Shown: positions 26,258 through 34,531 of the stretch, piece after piece
Numbering within the stretch: position 1 is the stretch's first letter
Layout of the letters: every line of letters starts with the position of its first letter
Assembly: GCF_002532075.1 (NCBI RefSeq)
Contig: NZ_LYXE01000063.1
Location: forward strand, 62,001 to 126,000
Direction of reading: 5' to 3'
Source of the DNA: Candidatus Chloroploca asiatica
Lineage (GTDB): Bacteria; Chloroflexota; Chloroflexia; Chloroflexales; Chloroflexaceae
DNA length: 64,000 nt
Position numbers and translations under genes: made by a program
Notes under the pieces: model-generated
What the model was told of the DNA's origin: nothing
What the model saw: the letters and a program-made list of their open reading frames with translations, nothing else
Databases searched by the model: none

Positions 26258-26731
26258 ATGACGTTCAAGACGACTGATCTTTCCGACACCAATCCCGAGG
26301 TGCAGGTCGGTGAACCAATGTGGCGTCATTTTGGTGGCGTAACCGTCTTTAGCGGGCCAATCGAAACGCTGCAGGTCTTTGAAGATAATGCGCTGGTGCG
26401 GACGATCCTCGAAGAACCCGGCGAAGGGCATGTGCTCGTTGTTGATGGCGGCGGGTCGCTACGTTGTGCGTTGCTCGGTGACCAGTTAGCGGCCCTGGGT
26501 ATAAAAAATGGATGGGTCGGTGTGGTGATTCACGGTTGTGTCCGTGATACCAAAGACCTTGCACATATGCCCCTGGGCATCCTGGCTCTCGCTCCACATC
26601 CACGACGCAGTATCAAACGAGGTCAGGGTACCCGCAGCGGAACGCTGCACCTCGCCGGTCTTACCCTCAAGCCAGGGGCGTATCTCTATGCTGATGCCGA
26701 TGGGGTCATTGTCAGCGATTATAAGTTATGA
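26258..26731 (+). CDS. rraA: RraA-family protein
   Basis: 157 residues; the ATG at 26258 has TAAGGAGGAG upstream. Family hallmarks are present in order: [39 protein letters not shown] and [12 protein letters not shown]. The length and the R-R-S-x-K-R-G-x-G segment match the E. coli/plant RraA group, which inhibits RNase E by binding. Relatives with the same fold are 4-hydroxy-4-methyl-2-oxoglutarate aldolases using the conserved G-x-x-R-D site. Both functions are possible. It overlaps nothing and ends 4 bases before the convergent pseudo-helicase gene. Confidence 0.88.
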   Translation: MTFKTTDLSDTNPEVQVGEPMWRHFGGVTVFSGPIETLQVFEDNALVRTILEEPGEGHVLVVDGGGSLRCALLGDQLAALGIKNGWVGVVIHGCVRDTKDLAHMPLGILALAPHPRRSIKRGQGTRSGTLHLAGLTLKPGAYLYADADGVIVSDYKL

Positions 26732-26735
26732 CACG

Positions 26736-29717
26736 TTAGCTGCGTGCCTGAACAAGCCGTACCGCACTCACGATGGCATCAATCGTGAGATGTCCATAGA
26801 TGGGAAAGGCGACAACAAGGATTTCACGATTATCCTCGATCCGGCTGGCAAGAACCTCGCCTTCCCCATAAGGATTGCAGAGCACCTGGTCACCAGGGAG
26901 AAACCGCGGTTCAATTGGCTCGAAGCTCGACGAAGATGGCAGAGATGGTGTTGTCTGCTTCTGCTTCTGAGCTTCCTGTTGCTGACGCATACGCCGTAGC
27001 CGTTCCACCATCGCGGCCGCGTCAGGCATAACAGGTGGTGGTTCAGACAATGGTTTGGGCGGTGGTGGCACAGGCGGTTCTTGTGGTGGCGCAGGTCGCG
27101 TAGGCGGACTCGCTGGAGGAGCCGCTTTAGAAGGTGCATCAGCCTGGGCACGGCGACTGCGTGGCATACGCGGGGCCGTGCCTTCTCCTTCTGGCGTAGC
27201 CGCATTCGCATCTGACTTCGGCTGTTTACGTGCTGGCGAGGAGGATGAAGGCGGCGAGGTCCGGGCTTTGCCTGATGAACGTGTCCGGGACGGCGGCGGC
27301 GACTCACGTGCCCGATCCGGTTCGTCAGCAGGTGTTTGCGGCGAGATGAGAACCGACGCTTCGCTACCCGGCTCACTTACGCCCCCCGACGGCCCGGTCA
27401 ACTCCTCATGCACCGGCGCGGGCGACTCGCCGGACGCCCCGCCACCCGACGGCCCGGTCAACTCCTCATGCACCGGCGCGAGCGACTCGCCGGACGCCCC
27501 GCCACCCGGGGGGGGCACGGATGAGGCGGCAGTGCGCCGCACATCGGTCGGGGGGATCGCGGCTGGACGATGCGGCGAACGGGCAGGGGGCGAAGACTGA
27601 GCAGGGAACGGGGGCACCGACTGAGGACGCACGCCAGAACGTGGCTGGGGCAGCGCAACTGCCTGACCACCGGCAAGCAAGGCAAGCAACCAATCCTTAT
27701 CGGCACGAGCCACCGGCTCGAAGAGCGGATCAAGGCCACGCTGATTCACAATATCATAGGCAAGCGGCAAGAGCGTTTCAAGCGCCTGATAGAGCCAGTA
27801 AGCGACCCCATTGCCACCTGCTTCGGTATCAACAAAATAGAGCCTGCGGGCTTCTTCATCATATGCAGGCACAAGATCGTAGATCGAAGCAAGGGTAGCA
27901 AGCGGCAGCGCCAGCACGAGCGACCAACCCATCACCTGACCCTCGGCCTTGATCCCATTTACCAGATCAATCCAGAGCGCCGGGGCGGTCCACTTCCCCA
28001 TAATTGGCTCGGCCAACGGCACCTGTGTGATCACATTGCTGGCATTGGCTTCGCGTAGGGCATAGATCTCCTCATCAACAGTCACCCGCCCCCAGGCGAT
28101 ATCGAGGCCCCGGATCACACGCTGTTCACGGCGCTCGCGCACATGCACACTACACCGGCGCAGCGGCATCGTACGGCGCGACTCGTAGGCCGTACTCAGC
28201 GTCAGCACAAGGTTCACTTCATCGCGCTCGAGCACACGATAGCCACGGCCAAAGGGGGGCAAGACCGCATTGACCGCACCCCAGCGGTCAAACAGCGCCA
28301 TCGTGACCGAACCGAGATCCGTACCCTGGGAGCTCACAAGATGGGCGACTTCACCCTCAACGCTCTGCACAGTGAAGGCAGCATAGGGATCTTGCGGCCC
28401 AGCAGCAGGTTGCCACATCTGGGCAGAGCCTGGCAATATACGGAGCCGACCCTGCTGTTGCAAACGCTGCACCATAGGCATTGACTGCCACTCTTCCGCC
28501 ACTTCAGCGGCATGCAACGGCTGCTCGCTGGCGGCACACAACAGATGCTGGGCTTCGATATAGCTATTGCCAGGGGCAACAATCCATACAGGAGGCTGAC
28601 CATCGAGCAAGGGAAACTGATTCTGCATTGCCATCCGTACGAGCATATGTTCCGCAGGATCATCACCGAGCATCAAGACAATCAGCCGCGTGCGATCCAG
28701 CGCTGCACGGAGTGAGGCAGCAACACCACTCAGACTAGGAAAGATCTGCACCTCGGCAGGCACAGCATGCAAGCCGATACTCACCGCTGGTTCATCCTGA
28801 CCAACAACAGACTGCACAAGCGCCAATTCAAACGCAGGGCAGGTCACATGAAGCGAAGTTCCAGTACGAGCGAGCCCAAGGGTGAGCGCCACGAGATCGC
28901 GCATCCGTTCGGCACCCGTGCGCCAGACCGCGAGCGTCACCTCTGGTGAGAGGGTATCGTGGGCGGAAATAACACGCCAGGCGACCCGACTCATCGTAGC
29001 GAGCGCCTCTTCTGCCCCGGTAACAGGCGCCATCGTGGCCATATACTGGAGGTTAGAACCTGCAGGGCTCAAACGGCGCACACGGAGCAACAGAGCCTCA
29101 AGGTGGGCAGCAGCAACACCGGTATAGGCATGAGCGCTGAGTAAAACCACCGTGCGTAACCGCGACCAGAAGGCCATCCAGGCGCGATCATGGTGACGCA
29201 AGAGGCGCTGATGCAGCATTGCAGGCGTCGCCACGATCACCTGAGCCGCCATCGCGTTGCGCACACCGGCTCCGGCGGCGATACCCACACGCAACGGCTC
29301 GGGTAACGCTGCGGTCAACCGGACGAGATCGGCAGCATAATGGGTTGCGCTTAGATCATCGGGAACCAGCACCAGCGCAGTCGAAGGGGAAGTGTCACGC
29401 ACATACTCGGTCAGCAGCAGCGAGAGCGTTTGCTCGGCAGAAGCGCCGCCCATAAGAGCCAACGGTTCACCACGACGCAAGGACGCGAGCGCCAGCGCCT
29501 GATGCTGATGAAACGGTTCACCAACAACACGGATCCAGGCCTGTTCCAGATGCTGGTGAATCGGCAAGTGGGAAATGCGCACCCCTGCACGTTTCGCAAA
29601 GGTTTGCACGGCAAGCAACGGCGACTCGTTGCGCGTGCGTTGGCGGGCAATCTGTTGCAGGGCGGTAACAAGATCGCCCCCACCATGTCGACCACCTGAT
29701 TGCGAATTGCTATCCAT
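26736..29717 (-). CDS. Catalytically degenerate MrfA/YprA-like helicase with Pro-rich linker and Tudor-like tail
   Basis: 993 residues. Residues ~60-330 follow the MrfA/YprA DExH helicase pattern: F-H-Q-H-Q-A-L-A-L-A-S-L-R-R-G-E, then L-V-L-V-P-D-D-L-S-A, V-A-T-P-A-M-L-H, and L-R-T-V-V-L-L-S-A-H-A-Y-T-G-V near 187-201. The catalytic motifs are lost. The Walker A position (90-97) reads G-G-A-S-A-E-Q-T without G-K-T/S, DEAH is L-S-A-H (193-196), and the SAT motif reads M-A-T-M-A. A DUF1998-like region (about 560-690) keeps D-T-E-A-G-G-N-G-V-A but lacks its cysteine cluster. A ~250-residue Pro/Ser/Lys linker follows, and a ~55-residue C-terminal domain (G-D-Q-V-L-C-N-P-Y-G-E-G-E-V) resembling the UvrD/PcrA Tudor-like tail. 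ATP hydrolysis is unlikely; a DNA or RNA-polymerase-bound scaffold role is inferred. Confidence 0.75.
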   Translation of the reverse strand: MDSNSQSGGRHGGGDLVTALQQIARQRTRNESPLLAVQTFAKRAGVRISHLPIHQHLEQAWIRVVGEPFHQHQALALASLRRGEPLALMGGASAEQTLSLLLTEYVRDTSPSTALVLVPDDLSATHYAADLVRLTAALPEPLRVGIAAGAGVRNAMAAQVIVATPAMLHQRLLRHHDRAWMAFWSRLRTVVLLSAHAYTGVAAAHLEALLLRVRRLSPAGSNLQYMATMAPVTGAEEALATMSRVAWRVISAHDTLSPEVTLAVWRTGAERMRDLVALTLGLARTGTSLHVTCPAFELALVQSVVGQDEPAVSIGLHAVPAEVQIFPSLSGVAASLRAALDRTRLIVLMLGDDPAEHMLVRMAMQNQFPLLDGQPPVWIVAPGNSYIEAQHLLCAASEQPLHAAEVAEEWQSMPMVQRLQQQGRLRILPGSAQMWQPAAGPQDPYAAFTVQSVEGEVAHLVSSQGTDLGSVTMALFDRWGAVNAVLPPFGRGYRVLERDEVNLVLTLSTAYESRRTMPLRRCSVHVRERREQRVIRGLDIAWGRVTVDEEIYALREANASNVITQVPLAEPIMGKWTAPALWIDLVNGIKAEGQVMGWSLVLALPLATLASIYDLVPAYDEEARRLYFVDTEAGGNGVAYWLYQALETLLPLAYDIVNQRGLDPLFEPVARADKDWLLALLAGGQAVALPQPRSGVRPQSVPPFPAQSSPPARSPHRPAAIPPTDVRRTAASSVPPPGGGASGESLAPVHEELTGPSGGGASGESPAPVHEELTGPSGGVSEPGSEASVLISPQTPADEPDRARESPPPSRTRSSGKARTSPPSSSSPARKQPKSDANAATPEGEGTAPRMPRSRRAQADAPSKAAPPASPPTRPAPPQEPPVPPPPKPLSEPPPVMPDAAAMVERLRRMRQQQEAQKQKQTTPSLPSSSSFEPIEPRFLPGDQVLCNPYGEGEVLASRIEDNREILVVAFPIYGHLTIDAIVSAVRLVQARS
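27385..27508. repeat. 60-bp direct repeat, two copies, in the pseudo-helicase linker
   Basis: Copies 27385-27444 and 27445-27504 are identical except one base (27421 versus 27481), with four further matching bases. They encode two 20-residue copies beginning at P-V-H-E-E-L-T-G-P-S in the linker. Near-identity indicates a recent slippage duplication. Confidence 0.9.
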
Positions 29718-29751
29718 GCATCTACACTATGCCTATAGATCCCCTTTTTCT

Positions 29752-29760
29752 ATTGTAGCA
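29752..29760 (-). promoter_or_regulatory. Extended -10 element of the pseudo-helicase gene
   Basis: Minus-strand TGCTACAAT, 35-43 bases before the ATG at 29717, with the same CTCTGTGCTACAATAGAAA context as at clpC. Confidence 0.5.
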
Positions 29761-29795
29761 CAGAGCAGCAACGCAGGGGCGCAGCACCCGCGCCC

Positions 29796-30626
29796 CTACG
29801 GACGATCCGAGCCAAACCAGCGTTGCTCAAGGGTCATCAAAATACCTTCCCGGCGGAGGTCGGCGAGGATGCGGTTGATATCGGCTTCAAGCTGAAACGC
29901 CGAGCGCGGCATCGCCAGCACCAGAGGCTCAAAGCTCAATGCTTCGGCAATGCGAAGCTCTGGATGCGCATGGATGGCCGCAAGCGCCGTCATATGATCA
30001 ACCATCACGGCCTCAAGATAGCCTGCCTGCAACGCTGCGACTGCATCGGCTGGCTCGTCATACGCTGAAACAAGGTGCATCGTGAGCCCATCGCGCACCA
30101 GGCCTCGGGCCAAGGCATCAGCATCGCTTCCCAGCGCAACCCCCACGGTGCGCCCGGCAAGATCGCGTCGCTTGCGCACTGGCCCCGCCTCAGGGACAAG
30201 GAGCATCTGCCCGGCGTCAAAATAGAAGGAAGAAAAGCGTGCGCGAAAACCCTGTTCAGGGGCATAGACAAGCGCCGAAGCAACCAGATCAGCGCGACCA
30301 CTTGTCAGCGTATCATAGAGGCCATCAAAGCCGGTTGGCACAAACTCGGTGGCAAGCCCCATCCGCGCAGCAACGATCTCGACCAGTTCAATATCGTAGC
30401 CGACCAGACGCTCGCCCTGCTGATCAGCAAAGGGTAACACCCCGACATCTACGGCAATGCGAAGCGTGCCACGTTCCCGGGCTGCCGCCATCACAGGGTC
30501 AAGCGCAACCGACGCCGTTCCCTGTGCGCCCCCAGCAACAAGCCAGACGAGCCCGCCATACCCACACAACACCGCCAGGGCCAAGAGATCAACCATCCAA
30601 TGACGAACAACGCCCGCTCGTATCAT
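29796..30626 (-). CDS. Family 3 extracellular solute-binding protein, membrane-anchored
   Basis: 276 residues. One N-terminal hydrophobic helix (about 12-32) is probably an uncleaved anchor or signal peptide; no lipobox Cys is seen. The rest matches periplasmic amino-acid-binding proteins: G-T-L-R-I-A-V-D, P-F-A-D, L-V-G-Y-D-I-E-L-V-E-I-V-A, a R-A-D-L-V-A-S-A-L segment, and L-A-G-R-T-V-G-V-A-L-G-S near the hinge. It would bind a polar amino acid or similar ligand. No permease or ATPase is adjacent; ruvB lies 51 bases upstream on the same strand. It may serve a transporter encoded elsewhere or act as a sensor. Confidence 0.82.
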   Translation of the reverse strand: MIRAGVVRHWMVDLLALAVLCGYGGLVWLVAGGAQGTASVALDPVMAAARERGTLRIAVDVGVLPFADQQGERLVGYDIELVEIVAARMGLATEFVPTGFDGLYDTLTSGRADLVASALVYAPEQGFRARFSSFYFDAGQMLLVPEAGPVRKRRDLAGRTVGVALGSDADALARGLVRDGLTMHLVSAYDEPADAVAALQAGYLEAVMVDHMTALAAIHAHPELRIAEALSFEPLVLAMPRSAFQLEADINRILADLRREGILMTLEQRWFGSDRP

Positions 30627-30677
30627 CGCATCCTCATCGCTGCTGGCCTCTGGTGCGAAGCCTCAGGCAGGGGGCTT

Positions 30678-31730
30678 TTACCAGAGGCGGGGCTGCAAAT
30701 CATTGTCATCAGGCGACGAAAGCGTCTTCTCGGGGAACGGCAAACCGAGGTGCTCAAAGGCACGGCGCGTCGCAATGCGGCCACGGGGAGTGCGCTGGAG
30801 GAAACCAAGCTGAAGCAAAAAAGGCTCGTAGACATCCTCAATGGCATCAACCTCTTCGGCAAGGGCAGCGGCGAGCGTCGAGAGCCCGACGGGACCACCA
30901 TTGAAGAGTTCAATAATCGCCCGCAGCAAGCGGCGATCATTTTCATCAAGGCCAAGATCATCGACTTCAAGCTGAGCAAGGGCCGCTCGTGCCACCTCAA
31001 GATCGATCTGCCCCTCGGCGACAACCTGGGCATAGTCGCGCAAGCGACGCAACAGACGATTGGCAATACGGGGCGTACCACGAGCCCGACGGCCCACTTC
31101 CAGCGCAGCCTCAGCCGTGATCGGAACCTCAAGAATGCGCGCCGAACGAACGACGATCTCGCACATCGCCGTATCGGTATAAAACTCAAGGCGATGGGGC
31201 GCAACAAAACGATCGCGGAGCGGCGAAGTCAGCAAGGCAAGTCGCGTCGTGGCCCCAATCACGGTGAAACGAGGCAATTTGAGGCGCAAACTACGCGCAC
31301 TTGGCCCTTTACCGACGATCAGATCGAGGGCAAAATCCTCCATCGCCGGATAGAGTACCTCTTCAACAACCCGATTAAGGCGGTGTACCTCATCAATGAA
31401 GAGGATATCATTTTTCTGGAGATTGGTGAGCAACGCAGCGAGATCACCGGCCCGTTCGATGGCCGGGCCACTCGTCACCTTGATCTTGACCCCCATCTCG
31501 TGCGCAATCACATTCGAGAGCGACGTTTTACCAAGGCCAGGAGGCCCATAAAAGAGAGTGTGATCCAGGGGCTCGCCACGCGCACGCGCCGCCATAATCG
31601 CAATACGCAGTTGCGCAACAACCTTCTCCTGACCAATAAATTCGGCCAGACTGCGCGGGCGCAGACTCTTTTCAACCTGCGGATCGTCCCCATCAGACCT
31701 GGGGCTAACGAGTCGATCTTGCTGCTCCAT
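30678..31730 (-). CDS. ruvB: Holliday junction branch migration helicase RuvB
   Basis: 350 residues. Family landmarks are [11 protein letters not shown] (about 24-34), Walker A at 62-69 (G-P-P-G-L-G-K-T), Walker B in [10 protein letters not shown], sensor 1 in [19 protein letters not shown], and the C-terminal winged-helix stretch [12 protein letters not shown]. It forms hexameric rings that drive RuvA-bound Holliday junction migration in recombinational repair. ruvA and ruvC are not in the window. The 209-base upstream gap (31731-31939) holds no recognised gene or clear promoter. Confidence 0.95.
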   Translation of the reverse strand: MEQQDRLVSPRSDGDDPQVEKSLRPRSLAEFIGQEKVVAQLRIAIMAARARGEPLDHTLFYGPPGLGKTSLSNVIAHEMGVKIKVTSGPAIERAGDLAALLTNLQKNDILFIDEVHRLNRVVEEVLYPAMEDFALDLIVGKGPSARSLRLKLPRFTVIGATTRLALLTSPLRDRFVAPHRLEFYTDTAMCEIVVRSARILEVPITAEAALEVGRRARGTPRIANRLLRRLRDYAQVVAEGQIDLEVARAALAQLEVDDLGLDENDRRLLRAIIELFNGGPVGLSTLAAALAEEVDAIEDVYEPFLLQLGFLQRTPRGRIATRRAFEHLGLPFPEKTLSSPDDNDLQPRLW

Positions 31731-31939
31731 CCGAACCTCGCTGCGATCTGCTGTTGACGACTATCATCGCCAGGAGAGTCTTAGCATACCACAATCTCTA
31801 CCATCAGCGGGCGCTCATCCCAATAACACTTGAAGGCACCGTAACGCAAAAAGATAGGGCAAGCAAGACATTGCGAAGCGCCAAACGAATTGGTACTCGC
31901 AACGACTCATTTACCCCATCTTGTTGTTTCCCAACAGAG

Positions 31940-32332
31940 CTATGCTTTGACGCGAGCATCAAGATCAGCGAAGGCCCGGAAAATATCACTCTCGGTTACA
32001 ATACCCACAATGGTTTGCTCAGCATCAGTTACGGGCAAACTTCCAAAGTGATGATTGGCCATCAACAAAGCAGCCTCGGCCAGCGGTGTCTCGGGACGGA
32101 CAACAACAACGTCGCGTGACATCACTTCTGAGACTTCCATTCCGGCGTGCAGATGACGTGATGCCGCAAGCAGCAGGTCACGCTCGGCCAGGATGCCGAC
32201 CAAACGACCGGTCGGGTCGACAACGGGCAAATGGCGAAGGTGATGGTACTGCATAATGCCAAGCGCTGACAATGCGCTCGACTCGGGCTCAATCGTAACG
32301 GGATGGGCACTCATACGATCGCGGACCAGCAT
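31940..32332 (-). CDS. Two-CBS-domain protein
   Basis: 130 residues from the ATG at 32332, preferred because AAAGGAA lies 7 bases upstream; a longer frame to 32422 adds an implausible leader. Two CBS motifs occupy nearly the whole protein: L-V-R-D-R-M-S-A-H-P-V-T-I ... G-R-L-V-G-I-L-A-E-R-D-L (1-55), and V-S-E-V-M-S-R-D-V-V-V-V ... T-I-V-G-I-V-T-E-S-D-I (68-120). CBS pairs bind adenosine nucleotides and act as energy sensors, usually with a partner. No attached effector domain exists. It is transcribed divergently from the PAS kinase gene. Confidence 0.9.
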   Translation of the reverse strand: MLVRDRMSAHPVTIEPESSALSALGIMQYHHLRHLPVVDPTGRLVGILAERDLLLAASRHLHAGMEVSEVMSRDVVVVRPETPLAEAALLMANHHFGSLPVTDAEQTIVGIVTESDIFRAFADLDARVKA

Positions 32333-32548
32333 GGTCTCGTTCCTTTCTGGCAGCGGGCACAACGCTACAGATATCACCATCCGAACAGAATCAAACGCGA
32401 AGTCTCCGCCTCTTGTTTGCATATCTACATGATTACTCCAGGTCTACTAAATATCGTAGACCGGTATTGGCCATTTCGGTGATAAGAAGCATTAAGGTAG
32501 TGTTATCATTAAGCAACTATCCAGGCAAAGAAGAGAAAAGCATAGACT

Positions 32549-34531
32549 ATGAATGAGCAACAAGAGTATGACGCTGATGCCACGACCCGCTTTGCAGCCA
32601 TATTTTATCATAGTCCAATTGGCATTGTCATCACCCGCATCCAGGATAGCGTGATTGTCGAAGTGAATGCTGCCTGGATGAAAATCATTGGGTATACCCG
32701 CGAAGAGGCACTTGGGCGAACTGCGATGGAACTCGACCTCTGGGAGGAACCAGACCAGCGCCAGCGCCTCATGGATCACCTCGATGCACAGGGGAAAATT
32801 GATGGGTTTGAGGCCGTGCTACGCCAAAAGGGGGGCGGGCAATGTCATGCCCTGATCTCTGGCGAGTACCTGGTCTTGAAGCATGAGCGCTTCCTGATTT
32901 TACAGCTTGTTGATATCACCGCACGGAAGCAGTCGGAACTCTCTTTACGTGAGAGTGAAGAACGTCATCGCCTGCTCTTCGAGACAATGGTGCAAGGAGT
33001 TGTCTACCTCCACCCCGATGGCTACATTATTGACGCGAATCCAGCCGCACAGCGCATCCTTGGCCTGACCCTCGACCAACTACGCGGAAGAACCCCACGT
33101 GATCCGCGCTGGAAGGCGATCTATGAAAATGGTACGCCCTTTCCGGGTGAGACGCATCCGGTCAGCATTGCCTTACGTACCGGCCAACCCGTCTACAATA
33201 TCGTGATGGGGATCTATAATCCCCTCATCGACAAAACCAACTGGATCAGGATCAATGCCATCCCGCTCTTCAAACCAGGCAACAGCACCGCCTATCAGGT
33301 ATACGCCACTTTTGAGAATATTACCGAACGCAAAGTGGCCGAGTTCGCACTACGCGCAAGCGAGGAAGAGCTGCGCAATCTGAATCAAAACCTCGAAGCA
33401 CTGGTACGCAAGCGCACCGCCGAGGTGCAAGATCTCTATGATCGCGCCCCGAATGGCTACCATTCCCTTGATGCCGAGGGCAATATTTTGATGGTCAATC
33501 AGACGGAACTGGCATGGCTCGGCTATACCCACGAAGAACTGCTTGGGCAGCATATGAGCAAAATCATCGCCCCACACAGCGTACCCACCTTCCAACAGTC
33601 CTTTCCGATCTTGAAAGCTCAGGGCTGGATCAAAGATCTCGAATTCGATTTGCTCCGTAAAGATGGAACCACGTTTCCCGTGCTTGTGAGTGCCATTGCG
33701 ATTCCAGATGAGGCCGGTAATTTTGTGATGAGCCGGACAACGATTTTCGATAATACTGAGCGCAAAAAGGCCGAGCAGGCTCAATTGCTCGCCAACGCCG
33801 AAATGGCGCGCGCTCTGCGTACCAAAGATGAGTTTCTCGCCACGATGAGTCACGAATTGCGCACGCCGTTGAACGCGATCCTGGCCCTGAGCGAGAGCAT
33901 GCTCGAAGGGCTACGAGGGTCGCTCAATGAACGCCAGCAAGAGGCGATCCATCATATTGAAGTCAGTGGCAAGCATCTGCTCACGTTGATCAATGATATC
34001 CTCGATCTCTCAAAGGTTGAGGCCGGGCGCCTCGATTTGCAGATCAGCCCTTTCCCGGTCATCGAATTGTGCCAGGCAAGCATGCAGTTTGTCAAAGAGA
34101 CGGCCCGCAAGAAGCAACTGACGTTGCACATTGAGGTACGTGAAGAGGATGGCAAAATTCAACTGGCCGCTGACCCCAAGCGCCTCAAACAGGTTCTGGT
34201 CAACCTGCTCTCGAATGCGGTGAAATTCACACCCAGCGGTGGCCAAGTCACCCTCAAAGCTGGTGTCTCCGCTGACCAGACCGGCTTTTATTTTGCCGTG
34301 CGTGATACTGGTATGGGCATCCAGCCTGAGGATATGCAACGCCTCTTCCAACCCTTTACCCAACTCGATGGCGGACTGAGGCGGCAACACGATGGCACCG
34401 GCCTCGGGCTTACCCTCGTACGCCGTCTGGCAGAATTGCATGGTGGCACCGTCACGGTAGAGAGTATGTTTGGTCAGGGCAGTTGTTTTACCGTTATGCT
34501 GCCGTATCAACGCTGCAAACCTACTTCATGA
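32549..34531 (+). CDS. Multi-PAS sensor histidine kinase
   Basis: 660 residues, no membrane segment, so a soluble sensor. Three PAS modules are visible, at about 10-130, 135-275 and 295-410, each closing with a D-I-T-A/E-N-I-T-E-R/D-N-T-E-R type motif before a connecting helix. The phosphoacceptor H435 lies in M-S-H-E-L-R-T-P-L-N. The ATPase domain has the N box N-L-L-S-N-A-V-K-F-T, G1 D-T-G-M-G-I, F box F-Q-P-F and G2 G-T-G-L-G-L. All catalytic motifs look intact. No response regulator is adjacent. The 3' end overlaps the convergent membrane protein gene by 11 bases. A CBS protein lies divergently upstream. Confidence 0.93.
   Translation: MNEQQEYDADATTRFAAIFYHSPIGIVITRIQDSVIVEVNAAWMKIIGYTREEALGRTAMELDLWEEPDQRQRLMDHLDAQGKIDGFEAVLRQKGGGQCHALISGEYLVLKHERFLILQLVDITARKQSELSLRESEERHRLLFETMVQGVVYLHPDGYIIDANPAAQRILGLTLDQLRGRTPRDPRWKAIYENGTPFPGETHPVSIALRTGQPVYNIVMGIYNPLIDKTNWIRINAIPLFKPGNSTAYQVYATFENITERKVAEFALRASEEELRNLNQNLEALVRKRTAEVQDLYDRAPNGYHSLDAEGNILMVNQTELAWLGYTHEELLGQHMSKIIAPHSVPTFQQSFPILKAQGWIKDLEFDLLRKDGTTFPVLVSAIAIPDEAGNFVMSRTTIFDNTERKKAEQAQLLANAEMARALRTKDEFLATMSHELRTPLNAILALSESMLEGLRGSLNERQQEAIHHIEVSGKHLLTLINDILDLSKVEAGRLDLQISPFPVIELCQASMQFVKETARKKQLTLHIEVREEDGKIQLAADPKRLKQVLVNLLSNAVKFTPSGGQVTLKAGVSADQTGFYFAVRDTGMGIQPEDMQRLFQPFTQLDGGLRRQHDGTGLGLTLVRRLAELHGGTVTVESMFGQGSCFTVMLPYQRCKPTS

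Noticed and set aside
27385-27508. CRISPR-like repeat
   Set aside because: Two abutting 60-bp copies without spacers inside a coding frame; no cas genes.
27055-27600. 181-codon Gly-rich plus-strand frame
   Set aside because: Produced by the GC-rich proline linker of the pseudo-helicase read in reverse.
26736-29717. Functional DEAD/DEAH helicase annotation
   Set aside because: The Walker A Lys, the DE of DEAH and the SAT motif are all substituted, so an active helicase cannot be supported.
30600-31757. 385-codon open frame opposite ruvB
   Set aside because: Composition is Arg/Ile/Asn-rich shadow sequence; ruvB on the other strand is unambiguous.
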